Origin: Macrothele yani
Lineage: Eukaryota > Arthropoda > Arachnida > Araneae > Macrothelidae
NCBI GenBank assembly: GCA_039090855.1
Contig: CM077023.1
Span: 79,211,127-79,275,126 of the forward strand
Direction of reading: 5' to 3'
Length of the DNA stretch: 64,000 nt
In this document: piece by piece, positions 43,005 to 54,932 of the stretch
How the letters are laid out: every line of letters begins with the position of its first letter
Position numbering within the stretch: the first letter of the stretch is position 1
The notes under the pieces: generated by a model
The model's database searches: none
What the model saw: the letters and a program-made list of their open reading frames with translations, nothing else
Told to the model about the DNA's origin: nothing
Position numbers and translations under genes: made by a program

Positions 43005-44205
43005 CCATCAAATATTTTCATGGCGTTCAAGTGCCGTCTTTTCGAGGTAACCAACTTGATGCTTTTTTAAATCTCACGTCTGGATAAAATCTTTCAAAAT
43101 AAAGCTTGATCCCTTCTATTCAGATGGGTTAATTTAACAGAAAATTTTCCAGCTTGGAAGTTTTTTACTAGTTTTTGTTTACGGTCCAGTCAAGGCACGT
43201 ACTTTGCTCTGCCACCCACACTATCTCGCAAACACTGCAAAGTGTACTGATCCCAATTACTAATAATGCCCCCAATTACTTATGAGGCCGGGCAATATTG
43301 CAAAAAAAAAAAAAAAAAAAAAAAAAGAAAACAGAACAAAGATCACCCATTGCTTTTCATGATCAGACAAAATCTCTTTTAACTTCCGCTCTCATCTTCC
43401 TCTGTTTCTGAACCTACAGTTTTTATTTTTTTTTTTTCTGCTGAAGTTAGAACAGAATATGTTATCTCCAAATTTACAACAAATTTTGATTGTTATGAAA
43501 ACTTTTACAAAAACCTGTGGATTTATTACTATAATTTTCCAAAAATAAATGCATTGTTATCTTTAGATATTGGCCATTTAAAAAGGAAAAACATGCTGTG
43601 GGGGTGCGATCGCCACAGTTGTTCTCCGCTGGATCCGCTGCTGGATTTTCTAGCGCTAAATGGGCTAAATTTACTATTGAAATGTCATCAAATTATTGTA
43701 CCCTCATGCTAACACTCTGACTCAAAAGGGCCCAGAAATTTGCTGACACGAAGTAATTTTAACAGAAATTAATAAACGCAATTGCTTACTGAAAGCATTC
43801 GAAGTGTTTGCGGAAAACAAAGAGAAAAAAATGTTATTCAAGTAACATATGCCAAAAAGATGAATACATTTTACTTTAACCGCTAAGCATGACAAAGCAA
43901 TTCACATAATGAAAACCAGTTTTGAAAAATTGTTTTTTTTAATGCCGTACCGCGTATCTTTAGTTCGTAAATAGAAAATGAAACACTGGTGTACATAGAG
44001 GTGGTACAAAGCACAAATCAAACACCAAAAAGAATGATTTATTCACAAAGTACAAATGCAAACAGCAAAGTTTATTCATAATTTTAATTTCTAAAAGTAA
44101 TTCCTGAATATATTGTCAAGAGTCTGATGGAAACTGTGAATCGCTTGTTAAATATACACTCTTTCAATTTCCGGAAGCCTATACAGACTGTCGAGCAGAA
44201 CGCCG
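43005..44205. other. No gene; A run at 43300-43326
   Basis: AT-rich sequence. GTGGGGGTGCGATCGCCACAG at 43597-43617 can form a small hairpin. Nothing else stands out. Confidence 0.45.
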
Positions 44206-44209
44206 GTTT

Positions 44210-44392
44210 GCCTCCCTGGTGGCGCCGAGGCTCCTGACCATTTGTCCGAGAAGGGTCCGGGTTCGAATCTCGGTGAGGCATGGATGTTGTGTTTGTCTTA
44301 GAGCACTGGCCCCTGGAACCAGTGGCCCTAAATTAAAGACGGGAGACAGCTTGTAGCCGATTGAGTTGCTCATGGTGGTTGTTAGACCTCCA
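44210..44392 (+). repeat. tRNA-derived SINE, copy 6
   Basis: Plus-strand. The B box GGGTTCGAATCTC is intact; the A box is partly deleted (GGTGGCGCCGAGGCTCC lacks AGTGGTCTAAG). Body and end match (CTTAGAGCACTGGCCC, then GGTTGTTAGACCTCC). Confidence 0.88.
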
Positions 44393-45990
44393 ATATAAGA
44401 AAGACAGCTTGCTTCACAGAAAATCATCGCGTAAAACGCGTACGAAGAAACGAAGTTGTTTCGACGACTTTTGCAGCTTTGAAGTGAAGACTTTTGGAAT
44501 TGCAGTGAAACGTTTTAGCTATTTTTGCTATTTTCATCTGAACAACGTACGTAGGCTTTATTACCTCTATTATAAAGAATGTAAACAGAGCCGATTGAAA
44601 AGAAAAACAAAGACACTGAGAAATTGAAACCGCAGTCAATTACATTATTCTTCCCTGCAACATACAAATAACAATATTCACGTGATCAAATCTTATTCCT
44701 CATATCAAATTTTTTCGAAGTAATATTCACAGGTTGAATAGCAACTTAATGGATAAAAACGAAGACTTTTGCAACTAGAACTGGGTATCGTTATTTTAAT
44801 ATACAGAACTTGTAACGGAGAACCTAAGAAAGTGGTGCAAAACCAGAAATATATATTACTTAAGCCAAAAAAAAATTTGTGTTTTTCGTTTACCATCATA
44901 TTTTTACTTTTTCGTAGATAAAATGAAAACGAAACTCGGCATGAAAGATTATACAAAGACGACGAGAAAGTGGAAATACGTTCTGCTAATGGCAGAGCCA
45001 GCTGTAGATTCAAAAATAGAAAACAGCTCTGGAAAAGGCGAAATTCAGCAAAAATGCGGTATAAAGCGCACAAATTGTCATTTTGTCATTTTTCTAGAAC
45101 CCTGAAGCTTAACGACGTATTACCTAATTTTCAAATACCTACCGTTTCCTCAGAATGGGTAAAAAAATGCGCCGTCATCGTTTAGATAAATTCGTTCCCA
45201 TTCAGAATCAGAGAAAGGAATCCTTTCTTTGGGGAAGTTAATTCTGTGCACTAAAGCTTTGACAATCAAATTTTGTAAATAACTGATGATAAATTTTGAT
45301 GGTTAAAAACGGTTACTCTTTAGGGCACATTTCTCTTGAAACAATATTTCAAAAGATTTCGCTTCCTAGGGTAGCTCATTTTCATTGATTTATCATAAGA
45401 ATATTTACAGATTTGTTTGCAATACTTGTGCCTAATAACGCAGCCGTTTCAGTACGTGTTCACCCAAAACATTTTCTGAGCTGAATATTACAGGAAAACG
45501 AAATTGCTGTAAGGTGGAAAAAATATTCTAATGAACTGAACTAAGAATTACAGCATCAGCCATCAAAATGATGTCAATTCCATAAATTTTATATTCATTT
45601 TAACAGAATTCTTGAATAAAAAAAAAAAAAAAGACTTAAATGATTTTTGGAAGTTATGAAGTCAATGCTTCCCACTGTTGTGAATGACACGTTATTCATG
45701 GATTCTTTTTCCTTTTTAAACCAAGAAAACAATAGTCAGTCCGCACGGACTCGTTACCACAAAGATAATGTAACTTTATGATTAAATTTCGAATTGCGTA
45801 TTTTATTATGCCATCTATTCAGCATTCGTGCTGCTTTGTTTGATCTACAGATTCTTTTTATTTGTTCTGTGTTTATCATCATCGCTCCTAGTTAAGCTTT
45901 TGGATCAGACATATTCCATTCTGTTGTTGCATTTGAAATTCTCCATTTTATTGGTGCCATAAAGCGTCTTGAAGTTTTATTATTTTCTTA
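44393..45990. other. No gene recognised
   Basis: Short frames on both strands without recognisable content; A run at 45619-45632. Confidence 0.45.
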
Positions 45991-45995
45991 TAGGA

Positions 45996-46453
45996 GAGAA
46001 GTCGCGACATTCACTTTTAAACGCCTTCTCTCTTTGCCCATAACTTGGGATTTAGTGTCTGGGCATGAGCAGATGACCGACTTGTCTTACCTCCAGGACA
46101 AAACAACTACAAGGGGGTGATTAAATGGGGAGGAGAGTTTAAGAGATATGAGCAGCGTGCCAGGGAGAAAAGTGCTGCTTCCGTGAAACAGGGCTTGCTC
46201 CTTCATTTGTTGCGAAGTTTGGAGAACGAAAAGAGTACCGTAGTTTTGCGTCCAAGTAAGAAATCAGGTTATTGGTCCGTGCCTCAAAGGAAGAAACAGA
46301 AAGCATTCATCCCTTCAAGCAACCAAGATGTAAACATTATTTATGGCCCGGCAGCCCGTACGTACGCAACTAAGACATTGTAATAAAAAAACTAGCTGCC
46401 TTCAAGAGCTCTTTAAGAGAAAACAAGAAATTCTCTCCGAGGAAACATTCCCA
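45996..46453 (+). other. Unrecognised coding-like stretch with splice-like borders
   Basis: A frame open from 46069 to the stop at 46381-46383 would give about 104 residues (ADDRLVLPPGQNN..., then IKWGGEFKRYEQRAREKSAA), rich in charged residues and less AT-rich than its surroundings. A good 3' splice-site sequence (TTTTCTTATAG) ends at 45995 and a strong 5' splice site (CAG/GTAAGC) lies at 46451-46457. The reading frame does not stay open across the whole interval, so it is not a clean internal exon. It could be a last exon, a retrocopy or chance. I do not recognise the protein. Confidence 0.3.
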
Positions 46454-46459
46454 GGTAAG

Positions 46460-48800
46460 CAACTAATGAAAGTATTTGATTAATAGAGAAGAAAACAATT
46501 AAGAATTGACATACACGAAATCAATTTCCATGATCATTTACTAAAAAATTATGAATAAATAAAAGGTATGCATGCTTTTGCTCATTAGATGTAGGAGTAA
46601 ATTAAATTGGGAATCTTTACTGACTACTTACACTTAAAATTTTAAGGGTAAACTCAAGGAAGATATGTAGAAAAAATCATGTGGAGAGATAATAACATTT
46701 TGAAAACAGTGTCACGAACAGAAAATTATTGGGGTACGAACTTTTAATTCATACCATGAACGACTACCAGAGAGGATTTTTCGGAAACCAAAAAGTATTG
46801 ACCCAAAATATTTAAATTTATACTGTACGGAAACACAGTGCAAAAACTGGAAAGCTTTATCAAACAATGAATATCGGGGAAATGAATACTTCTGCAAATG
46901 AATGTTTGCCACGATCAGGATTGGTTTTTGTTACCAAGATAAACAAAATGAATGAAGCGCATATTGAAAAGGGAAAAATATTAGCTTTGCGCGCTTTGCA
47001 TACTACATTTTCTTTGCTTAATTTGTGGTATCACAAAAATTTCTGTCAAATATTTTTCAAAAGAAAATTTTTTGCTAAGTTAAAGAAATGCCAATGGAAA
47101 TGAAAAGCGCCATAAATTTAATTTCGCGGAAAACAACTTCGTAAACAAGGCCAATTAATGAAATACAGTAGGTAAGGCAACTTTGTGGCTTTAGCCGTTT
47201 CAGTTTTTCGATTTGTACAAGTTGGGTAACATAATAAAGAGCATTTTTACTGAACTGTAGAAAATCAATCAAAAATTGCGTTTACGTGTAGAAAGTTGTT
47301 TTTTATTTTCTCAAATTACATAAAACTCAGTATGTTTGAGTTTTACAATAGTATTTACTATAGATCAAAATGTAAACTGTTGGGTAAAAGAATTTAGATA
47401 AAAAAATTTCAGCAGCATGTTTAATGTTTAATCGCTTAGAAAATTATTTGTAAATTCATTTAAGTGAACTGACAAGTGGAAGATCATGTCCAATATGAAT
47501 AATTATTTCAAAGATTTTCAAAAGATAGGGAGCTTCGGCTACTGCATGTTTTTGCTTCAAAGAACTATCGTTCTCTTTGTCTATCCGAAATGTAAAGCAA
47601 TTTCAGCTGCAATTATAGCTTTTTAAAGCTAAGAATTTCTGTGGAATAGTCGTTTTTCTCATTTCGTTTACTAAAAGATGTGCAACAATAAAGAACGACT
47701 ACTTTCATATCCATAAAATTGCTGATTATATGCTCAAATTATATGATGAACTAAAAATTTTCTCGTGCATGTCCTTTTCCTCAGTTATTTTGGTAATGCT
47801 TTCCTATATTTGAAGATTTTCTTTCAGTAATAAAATTAAACTTGTGAATAAATGTCACGATACTCACTATGATAATCAGGTTCGCAAACAGGCGGTACTT
47901 AGGTTCATTATAACTCTCTTATTTCTATGCACCTCATCCTATGTGGCGGAAAATATATATATATTTTTTTACTAATGCTAGAAAATAGAAATACATAAAC
48001 CCTCATTTAAAACATTATGAAGAAATATTTATTCAGTAATTAAAGTGGAGAAGTTTGAGCCAATAAGATTTCTTAGTTGAAAAATATATATGTATATATA
48101 TAATGTGATATTTATGATTGTGGTTGTTATATTATGATTTTATTTCTGAACAGATTAACCGCTTAAAATCATAATTTAAACATATTCATACATTAAAATC
48201 TGCATAAAATATTCTTTACTTTTTTTAACTGTGTAGCGACATCATTTCTCTGCTTAAAATAATTTTTGGGCACTCATACGCACGAAACGTGTTACTAAAA
48301 TGTCAAGCGAAGCCAGGTTTGTGAACAGAACTAACTCATTGAAACTTCATTTATGCAAGTCCTGCAACGTCAAATTAAAAAGTCTTATCCTTTACATGAT
48401 TTTTATATCTCTCTTTCAAGTATGACAGGCTATTGAATTTTTTCTTCATAAAAATGATTCATGAAATGGCAAACTGGATGACGAAGTTTCCTGTAGACTT
48501 AAAGAAAGTTTTACGGAAAAAAAACCCCAAAAAACCGGTGAAATTTATTTTAAAAGTCGCTGGTAAAAGATAAGGACAACGTTTTCTTTAAAAAAGAAAG
48601 ATGAAGATTTTGAAAGAATCATATCTGCAGTACATTTCCTGAGAGACAGAACAAAAGCTTTAAAAATACTACAGATAATTGATAGTTTTGCTGTGTTTAC
48701 GCCAGAAATACCGGAAATATCTGTTTTCAGTTCTTTGTTATTGACTTGCAGATTTTTATGGCTTGATGCAAAATTCGCGTAGATGTATTTTCGTCTACGT
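46460..48800. other. No gene recognised
   Basis: AT-rich DNA with TA-rich runs at 47956-47966 and 48085-48104. No frame is convincing. Confidence 0.5.
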
Positions 48801-48810
48801 GAAATTTGCG

Positions 48811-48869
48811 AATGTATCGTTGGCCAGTCATAGTCCCAGTTGGAAGCACATAGAGGGACGAACGGCCAT
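48811..48869 (-). mobile_element. 59-bp orphan fragment of the Tc1-like transposase
   Basis: The reverse complement is identical, base for base, to 53229-53287 of the copy-2 Tc1-like element (ATGGCCGTTCGTCCCTCTAT ...). Nothing on either side matches that element. Confidence 0.92.
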
Positions 48870-48953
48870 AACTATCAATTATTGAGCTGATTCAATGAAA
48901 AGTACTTTCAAAACTATCAATGATTGAGCTGATTCAATGAAAAGTACTTTCTC
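48870..48953. repeat. 42-bp unit, two tandem copies
   Basis: AACTATCAATTATTGAGCTG... at 48870 and AACTATCAATGATTGAGCTG... at 48912, each running through GATTCAATGAAAAGTACTTT. They start directly at the edge of the Tc1 fragment. Confidence 0.93.
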
Positions 48954-48994
48954 CCCATTTTTCCCAGTACTTAGAAAGTCATGATATGTATACT

Positions 48995-49021
48995 ATGTGT
49001 GTGTGTGTGTGTGTGTGTGTT
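48995..49021. repeat. GT microsatellite
   Basis: About thirteen TG dinucleotides. Confidence 0.95.
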
Positions 49022-49364
49022 TGTTTGTACAGAAACTCATTTTTTACTTCTCCCATTTACCAAGTCATTTTATCTTCCATTGTGTTTCAGTTGCATCCCA
49101 CGAAAATATAAGTATTTTCTTTGTTAAAGTATTTTTGTAGTTTTTTCATTAACCTCTTTTCATTCTCTCAATTCGACTTTCCCCTTTCAATTTGCTTAGG
49201 TTATTATCACATTTTTTGAAATTATTTTTAGTACTCAAAGTTTTACCTGTTTTATTGAAATTTTCGTTCAAATCACAAATGTTTCTGAGTCAAAAAATAA
49301 ATGTTTGCATGTTTGTTCCTCCTTTTTTAGTACTATAACTTTCCACATGTCTATTATGATGATA

Positions 49365-49560
49365 TTTATATTGGTTACAGATTTGAACGTTACTTTAACT
49401 TTAGTTCAAAATAACCTGAAAATATTGTACATATTGGTTATGGTTTTGAAAGTTACGTTAACTTTACTTCAAAAGATTCTGAAAATATTGCTTATATTGG
49501 TTGTGGATTTGAACGTTACGTTAACTTTATTTCAAAAGATCCTGGAAATCATTATATGTA
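49365..49560. repeat. 63-bp tandem repeat, three units plus decayed relatives
   Basis: TATTGGTTA/TATTGGTTG starts at about 49370, 49433 and 49496, each followed by GATTTGAACGTTAC-like and TTCAAAA blocks. A further decayed unit lies at 49755-49800. A plus-strand frame of 86 codons spans the units, but its protein is only the repeat read out (hydrophobic LNVTLTL blocks). Confidence 0.85.
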
Positions 49561-50213
49561 CATAAATAATATATGTATACCCTTTTCAAGGATTTTTCGA
49601 AAGATAGGGGGACTCCGTTTCTGCATTCTTTTACAGCTTAGCTTAGGTTGTAAACTTAATGAGTCTGCTTTACTGTAGACCCGGATAACTTCACTGTTCG
49701 TTGAAGCTAAAAGACTTAACTCAACATATAAATGTTACTTCAAGATGATATTGTTTATATTGATTATTGATATGAACGTTACGTTAACTTTACTCCAAAA
49801 CACGCGACAGCTTATACTTAAGTGGGTTTACTTTACTCTAAAACCCGGATTACTTCTCTGTCGTTTGTAGCAGCTGAAAGTCTGAAATAAACAAATAAAT
49901 ATTACTTCAATAATACGGGCAGGATTCAGTGAATAAATCTACTTATACAGCATCGCGGTAAACACAAAACACGTTGTTCTCATCGTTAGACTTTACACAG
50001 AACGTACTCAACATATAAATTTGCCCTCCTCTCTACACGAATACAGCTCTCTAAAAGCCCATTGAAGACTGCTCAATTAACATTGCACGTAAGTCGCTCA
50101 ATCGTTGTGTTAAATTGCACCTTGAATATTGCACGTGAGTCTCTCTGCTAATATTGCACACTAAGCTCTTCTTTCATAAGTCTTTAACTACGTAGACTAA
50201 TGAAAAAAGAGCT

Positions 50214-50306
50214 TGACCTACTGTCAGGACTGGCAAAATCACCCTTTGACCTACTGTCAGGACTGGCAAAATCACCCTTTGACCTACTGTCAGGACTGCC
50301 AACATC
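50214..50306. repeat. 33-bp tandem repeat, three units
   Basis: TGACCTACTGTCAGGACTGG starts at 50214, 50247 and 50280. The first two units are identical. Confidence 0.95.
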
Positions 50307-50366
50307 AAATTTATCGGACGGAACTCTGTGGCATTAAGTCAGAATTTTTTTTTTTTTAATTATTGG

Positions 50367-50570
50367 AGGTTTAACGACCACCGTGAGCAACTCAATGGTC
50401 TATAAGCAGTCGCCCGTCCTTAATTTAGGGTCACTGGCTTCAGGGAAGGTACAGAGTCAGTGCCGTAAAACAAACACAACATCCATGCCTCACCGGGATT
50501 CGAACCCGGACCCCTTTCGGACGAATGAACAGAGACCATCGCTTAGACCACTGCGCCACCAGGGTGGCCA
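50367..50570 (-). repeat. tRNA-derived SINE, copy 7
   Basis: Full-length minus-strand copy with A box TGGCGCAGTGG, B box GGGTTCGAATCC and T run at 50345-50357 (A tail). Flanks CAGAATTTTTTT and CAGAAATTTTTTT suggest the target duplication. Very similar to the copy at 2010-2223. Confidence 0.9.
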
Positions 50571-51290
50571 GAAATTTTTTTAACGAGAAGAAAACAAATT
50601 TACATAAAAAGATATGAACCTAAAAGGAAGGTTAAATTAGAGGTATGCGTAATTCTATGCAAAATACAGTCTTTTCCTGATTCAAAAATATTCTTTGTCT
50701 CACCTTATGAAATACGTCCCTTTTTTTCATAAGTCATAGCCATTTCGAAATACGATTTCGTTCTTGCTTATCGCCGGCTGCATACATTCTTCAATGCATT
50801 TTATTTCTTTGCTTCGATTAGAGATACCTTACCAATTTCTCTTCTTTCTAAAAGAACTCATTTCAGTGCGTAATACAATAAATATGCAGTTGAATACGAA
50901 ATATATTCCATGCCAGATTAATTATTTTGTCTTCCCAAGCAAATTTTGATACCTTTTTCCTCATAAGGTATGCACAGAGCCGGATTTACCGGTACGCATG
51001 CTAAGCTGTCACTTAGAACACCGACTTTTGAGGGGCCACAAGAATTCCTCTGTGAACTTAAAAATCTTATATTGCATCTGTTGTCCTGCTTAAAGCATCT
51101 ATCACTATCACGATGTTTACTGTGCAAAATTTAAATTCAGTATAATGGATAAATAAAATTTTTTCCCCAATAGTTGTATATACCAAACAAAAAAGTACTG
51201 ACATATGTAACGTGGCAAAAATCGGGAGAAATATCGAGTAAACAGTGGAATTTCAGATGAGGAATAAAAAGTAACAATTTTCAGCTACTA
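50571..51290. other. No gene; possible DNA transposon end at 50975-51060
   Basis: CAGAGCCGGATTTACC at 50976 and GAGGGGCCACAAG at 51031 resemble the ends of common non-autonomous hAT-type elements. I could not find a partner end. Confidence 0.35.
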
Positions 51291-51293
51291 TTG

Positions 51294-52332
51294 GAAATTT
51301 CTGGGTTGATTTCCGCCGTCTTTACACGATCATTATTCTAAAAACAGATTCAAATAAACACATTTGACTGTTTAGATGATTTATTGAATTCATATAGAAG
51401 ACATTAGAACTTTCAGGCCCGCAACGGACCCATCTTCAGATGTTATTAACAGAATGGAACTGAGCATGATTTAAATACATTAATGTTATGTGGTTTTCTT
51501 GATATTGTGACCTGCTGGTGATGGACATCATATCTCGTGAAAGGTTTGTTAACATCGATAAATATATTACGTGTGAAGCAACGTATTAAAAACTATGTTT
51601 GATGGAAATAATTGGTGTAAGTCTCTACATGTTATAACTCATTAAGCACCGTTTTCCAAGGTAAAGGGATGTGACAAGGAGTATCATCATTGCAGCATTC
51701 TTCACCATATTTGTGAATAAATATACTTTCTAGTAGTAGGATTGATGCTTTTGAGTAGGGCGTGGCGAGGATGTCGGCTTCGTTCCAGCATGAGTAATGA
51801 GATCCTTTGCATGATAGCCTTGATAGGGAAGTCCTTGATGAGTTTGTCTTTATGTTATATTGGTGCTCTTTTAAACGAGTTTTTAATGAGCGAAGTGTAG
51901 ATCCAACATATATACGATCTTCATCTTCAATGTCCATTGTCTTCATTGGGATGACATATACTCCATATCCGTTGTCCAAAGGAACAACATGTAACATGTA
52001 GAGACTTACACCAATTATTTCCTTCAAACATAGTTTTTAATACGTTGCTTCACACGTAATATATTTATCGATGTTAACAAACCTTTCACGAGATATGATG
52101 TCCATCACGAGCAGGTCACAATATCAAGAAAACCACATAACATTAATGTATTTAAATCATGCTCAGTTCCATTCTGTCAATAACATCTGAAGGTAGGTCC
52201 GTTGCGGGCCTGAAAGTTCTAACGTCTTCTATATGAATTCAATAAATCATCTAAACAGTCAAATGTGTTTATTTGAATCTGTTTTTAGAATAATGATCGT
52301 GTAAAGACGGCGGAAATCAACCCAGAAATTCA
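51294..52332. mobile_element. Penelope-like remnant, two truncated copies head to head
   Basis: 51296-51635 is the reverse complement of 51990-52330 (about 338 bp, nearly identical), enclosing about 355 bp. Each arm reads outward as a 3' tail: GGTCCGTTGCGGGCCTGAAA, then CAATAAATCATC with a polyadenylation signal. The centre encodes a GIY-YIG nuclease on the minus strand that runs into the left arm. So the left copy is cut in the endonuclease and the right copy in its 3' tail. Penelope-like elements commonly insert in such inverted pairs. No reverse transcriptase is present. Confidence 0.75.
51632..52027 (-). CDS. GIY-YIG endonuclease frame (Penelope-type)
   Basis: A 131-residue open frame. 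GVY at residues 22-24 and YVG at 40-42 stand for the GIY and YIG strands. RSLKTRLKEH (46-55) holds the conserved Arg and His, and a Glu lies in LLLESIFIHKYGEEC near residue 100. In Penelope-like elements this domain is fused behind the reverse transcriptase and cuts the target. Here the RT is missing, and the first ~15 residues come from the inverted right arm, so the start is an accident of the rearrangement. Possibly never made. Confidence 0.7.
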   Translation of the reverse strand: MKEIIGVSLYMLHVVPLDNGYGVYVIPMKTMDIEDEDRIYVGSTLRSLKTRLKEHQYNIKTNSSRTSLSRLSCKGSHYSCWNEADILATPYSKASILLLESIFIHKYGEECCNDDTPCHIPLPWKTVLNEL

Positions 52333-52363
52333 ACGTAAACACGAAATCAACATTTACTTAGTA

Positions 52364-53905
52364 CACTGCCGGACAATTGCTAAGGACGGATGACAATAGC
52401 AACGATAGCAACCATAAAATGGAAGGCAGGAAAATGTGGAAATTAGCATAAGTGCAGGATACAGTAAGACGTGTTGTGCGTATGCAAATTTTGGATTGCC
52501 GAACTTGTTCGTGACGTCATAGCGCTGATAAGAGATATAAAGGATTTGACGCGTATTGACCGTTGTTGTTCAAACGCAAAGTTGAAAGGGAAAGAATCAA
52601 TTGACGAACTTGCAATTTTCAGTATGTCTTCCCGACATCACCTAGATGATTTTATGCGTGGCCGTGTTATTGGCAAGATTGAAGAAGGGCGAAAGATAAC
52701 AGGTGTTGCTAGGGAGTTCGACGTCAGCCACAGTGTTGTTTCAAGGCTTTGGAAATCATTTCAAACAAATGGAGAGTGTAGAAAACGTCACGGGGAAGGT
52801 CGTGTTCGCAGTACGACACCTTCAGAAGATCGGTACATAGTGCTATCAACAAAAAAGACACCTGCGCAGCACAGCTAGTGAGGTAGCAAATCAGTTTATG
52901 GCTGCTACTGGCAAGCGGATCTCCCGAAAAACTGTCGCCAGACGTTTGCATGAAGGAGGACTATACGCCCGCCGTCCTGTTGTATGCATCCCATTGTCCA
53001 GACTTCACCGTACCGCCCGTTTGCAATGGTGCCATCAACATCGCAATTGGATTGATAACGACTGGTCTGCTGTCCTCTTCTCAGATGAGAGTAGATACAG
53101 TCTATGGTCTGATTGTCGACGACAACTGATCTGGCGTGATAGTGGTACTGCATATTGTCCAGCAAACATACAGGAAAGGGACCGATATCCGACATGTAGT
53201 GTCATGGTATGGGCTGGCATCATGATCAATGGCCGTTCGTCCCTCTATGTGCTTCCAACTGGGACTATGACTGGCCAACGATACATTAATGATGTTCTGC
53301 TACCTCATGTTCGCATGTTCCGTGGTGCTGTCTGTGATAGATTCATTTTCATGGACGACAACGCAACATGACATCGAACAGTCGCTGTCCAGGAGTGTCT
53401 TGAGAGCGAGGATATTCAACGCCTCGTATGAGTAGCACGTTCTCCAGATCTGAATCCCATTGAAAATGTGTGGGATGCTTTGGGGTGGAGTCTTGCTGGT
53501 CGCCAATGCCCTCCAATAAACAAGGACACCCTCATCCATGCACTGACAGAGGAATGGGATAAATTACCCCAACAGCTGCTTGATAATGTTGTGCAAAGCA
53601 TGACACGACGTGTGGAATCTTGCATCGCCCTCCATGGTGGTCATATCCCGTATTGACATCTTACGCTGGAACGCCTGCGGACGGTAATTGCATTTTTTTC
53701 ACGTTTACGTATTCTGCACAAAATGGCCTGTTTGTCCCTTGAACACGTTCCAAAGCCTTCTGGATTTCAGAGCACAATAAATTGTCTTTCTTGTAATGTC
53801 CTGGCATTCTGACATTATTTTATTTCACTTGGCATCCAACCACACTTACTTTTTTATGCGCTATATAGCCGTTTATGAACCGTCCTTAACAATTGTCCAG
53901 CAGTG
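52364..53905 (+). mobile_element. Tc1-like transposon (copy 2)
   Basis: Starts CACTGCCGGACAATTGCTAA after TA (52362-52363) and ends TTGTCCAGCAGTG before TA (53906-53907). Length 1,542 bp. It closely matches 37275-38815 over its full length. It begins 32 bp after the Penelope-like remnant. Confidence 0.96.
52624..53656 (+). pseudogene. Tc1-like DD34E transposase, several breaks
   Basis: Same protein as at 37535-38566. It has an extra A in the run at 52852-52857 (frameshift after VLSTK), a TGA at 53369-53371 where copy 1 has TGT, and a TGA at 53429-53431 where copy 1 has TGG. The Tyr codon lost in copy 1 is intact here (TAC at 53282-53284). Catalytic blocks LFSDESRYSL and FMDDNAT are visible; the last block, NPIENVWDALG, is out of reach of the broken frame. 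Confidence 0.93.
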
Positions 53906-53907
53906 TA

Positions 53908-54930
53908 CTATTGGAAAGTTTAACTGTGTATGTGCGAGTCCGAGAAAGATAAAAAAAAATCGTTTAGGATGGAAGTTAGGGAAGAAAAAAATTCAAGGAT
54001 TGTAAATTACGATGCTGCGATAAATACGAATAAAGGAAAAAGTTCATTTGCAAAAGACACAATCAGCAGGTTACCTTATCGTACTATACATGACTTTTTC
54101 GTTTTTTGAAACTCGATCTTTTGTATTTTGTAATTAATGACTTTCAGAAAAGACGAATTTTTCAAAATAACATTGCGTTTTAATAGCAGATAGAATCATC
54201 AGTAGTCCATAATAGCGATACAGATGTTCTTATTATGTATTGGGTTCCTCCACTTCTAAGAAGAGGACACAGAAGGAACATTATTCTACACCTTACAATG
54301 CATTGGCATTGACGAATACAAGTACAGGGGATGTTCACACATTTTTAGAATGATTTTCCAGCAATATAATTAATATTTAAAATAAAATTCTTTCTTAAAT
54401 GTTCTATCTGATAGTCCTTTCTCTGGACAATGAACCTACATCTATATTTACAAGATAACAGAGAATTCCTTAAAATTGGTAGTGGTATTTTAATCTATTC
54501 CTCTTTCACTGCTTTCCATAGTCCAATCATTGTTTTGAGTTTGCATTCAGAAAGCGCTCTTTTTAGCAGTCCAAAGGCACATATAAATAGTCCATTGTTG
54601 AAACATCAGGGACTTTGAAGGAATATGAGCAAAACATATAGACTTGATACCAGTCTCTTTTTTTCTTTCTTTCAAGAAGTAAGTTGGTAGATTTGAATGT
54701 ATCACTAATAGCCTTATCCTGATGGAGTTGTGCTCTTTGAAGGCTCTGTGGATAAAGAAATGGTATTTCCTCTTTAAATATAGGAGTTAAAACATTATTT
54801 TGGTAATATGCAGAATTGTTTTTAACATAAACTTTTAATTTCTTAACTTTAATTTTCCATTGTACTAAAAACTTTAATTTCTTTAACTTTTATTTCCCAT
54901 TGCACGAGAAACCAGCAATAATCATGAATC
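53908..54930. other. No gene recognised
   Basis: AT-rich sequence without convincing frames. Confidence 0.5.
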
Positions 54931-54932
54931 CT

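Noticed and set aside
49305..49565. 86-codon frame with hydrophobic segments that could look like a membrane protein
   Set aside because: The segments repeat every 21 residues because of the 63-bp tandem repeat.
51294..52332. Hammerhead ribozyme, as found in many Penelope-like elements
   Set aside because: I looked for the CTGATGA ... GAAA core in both arms and did not find it.
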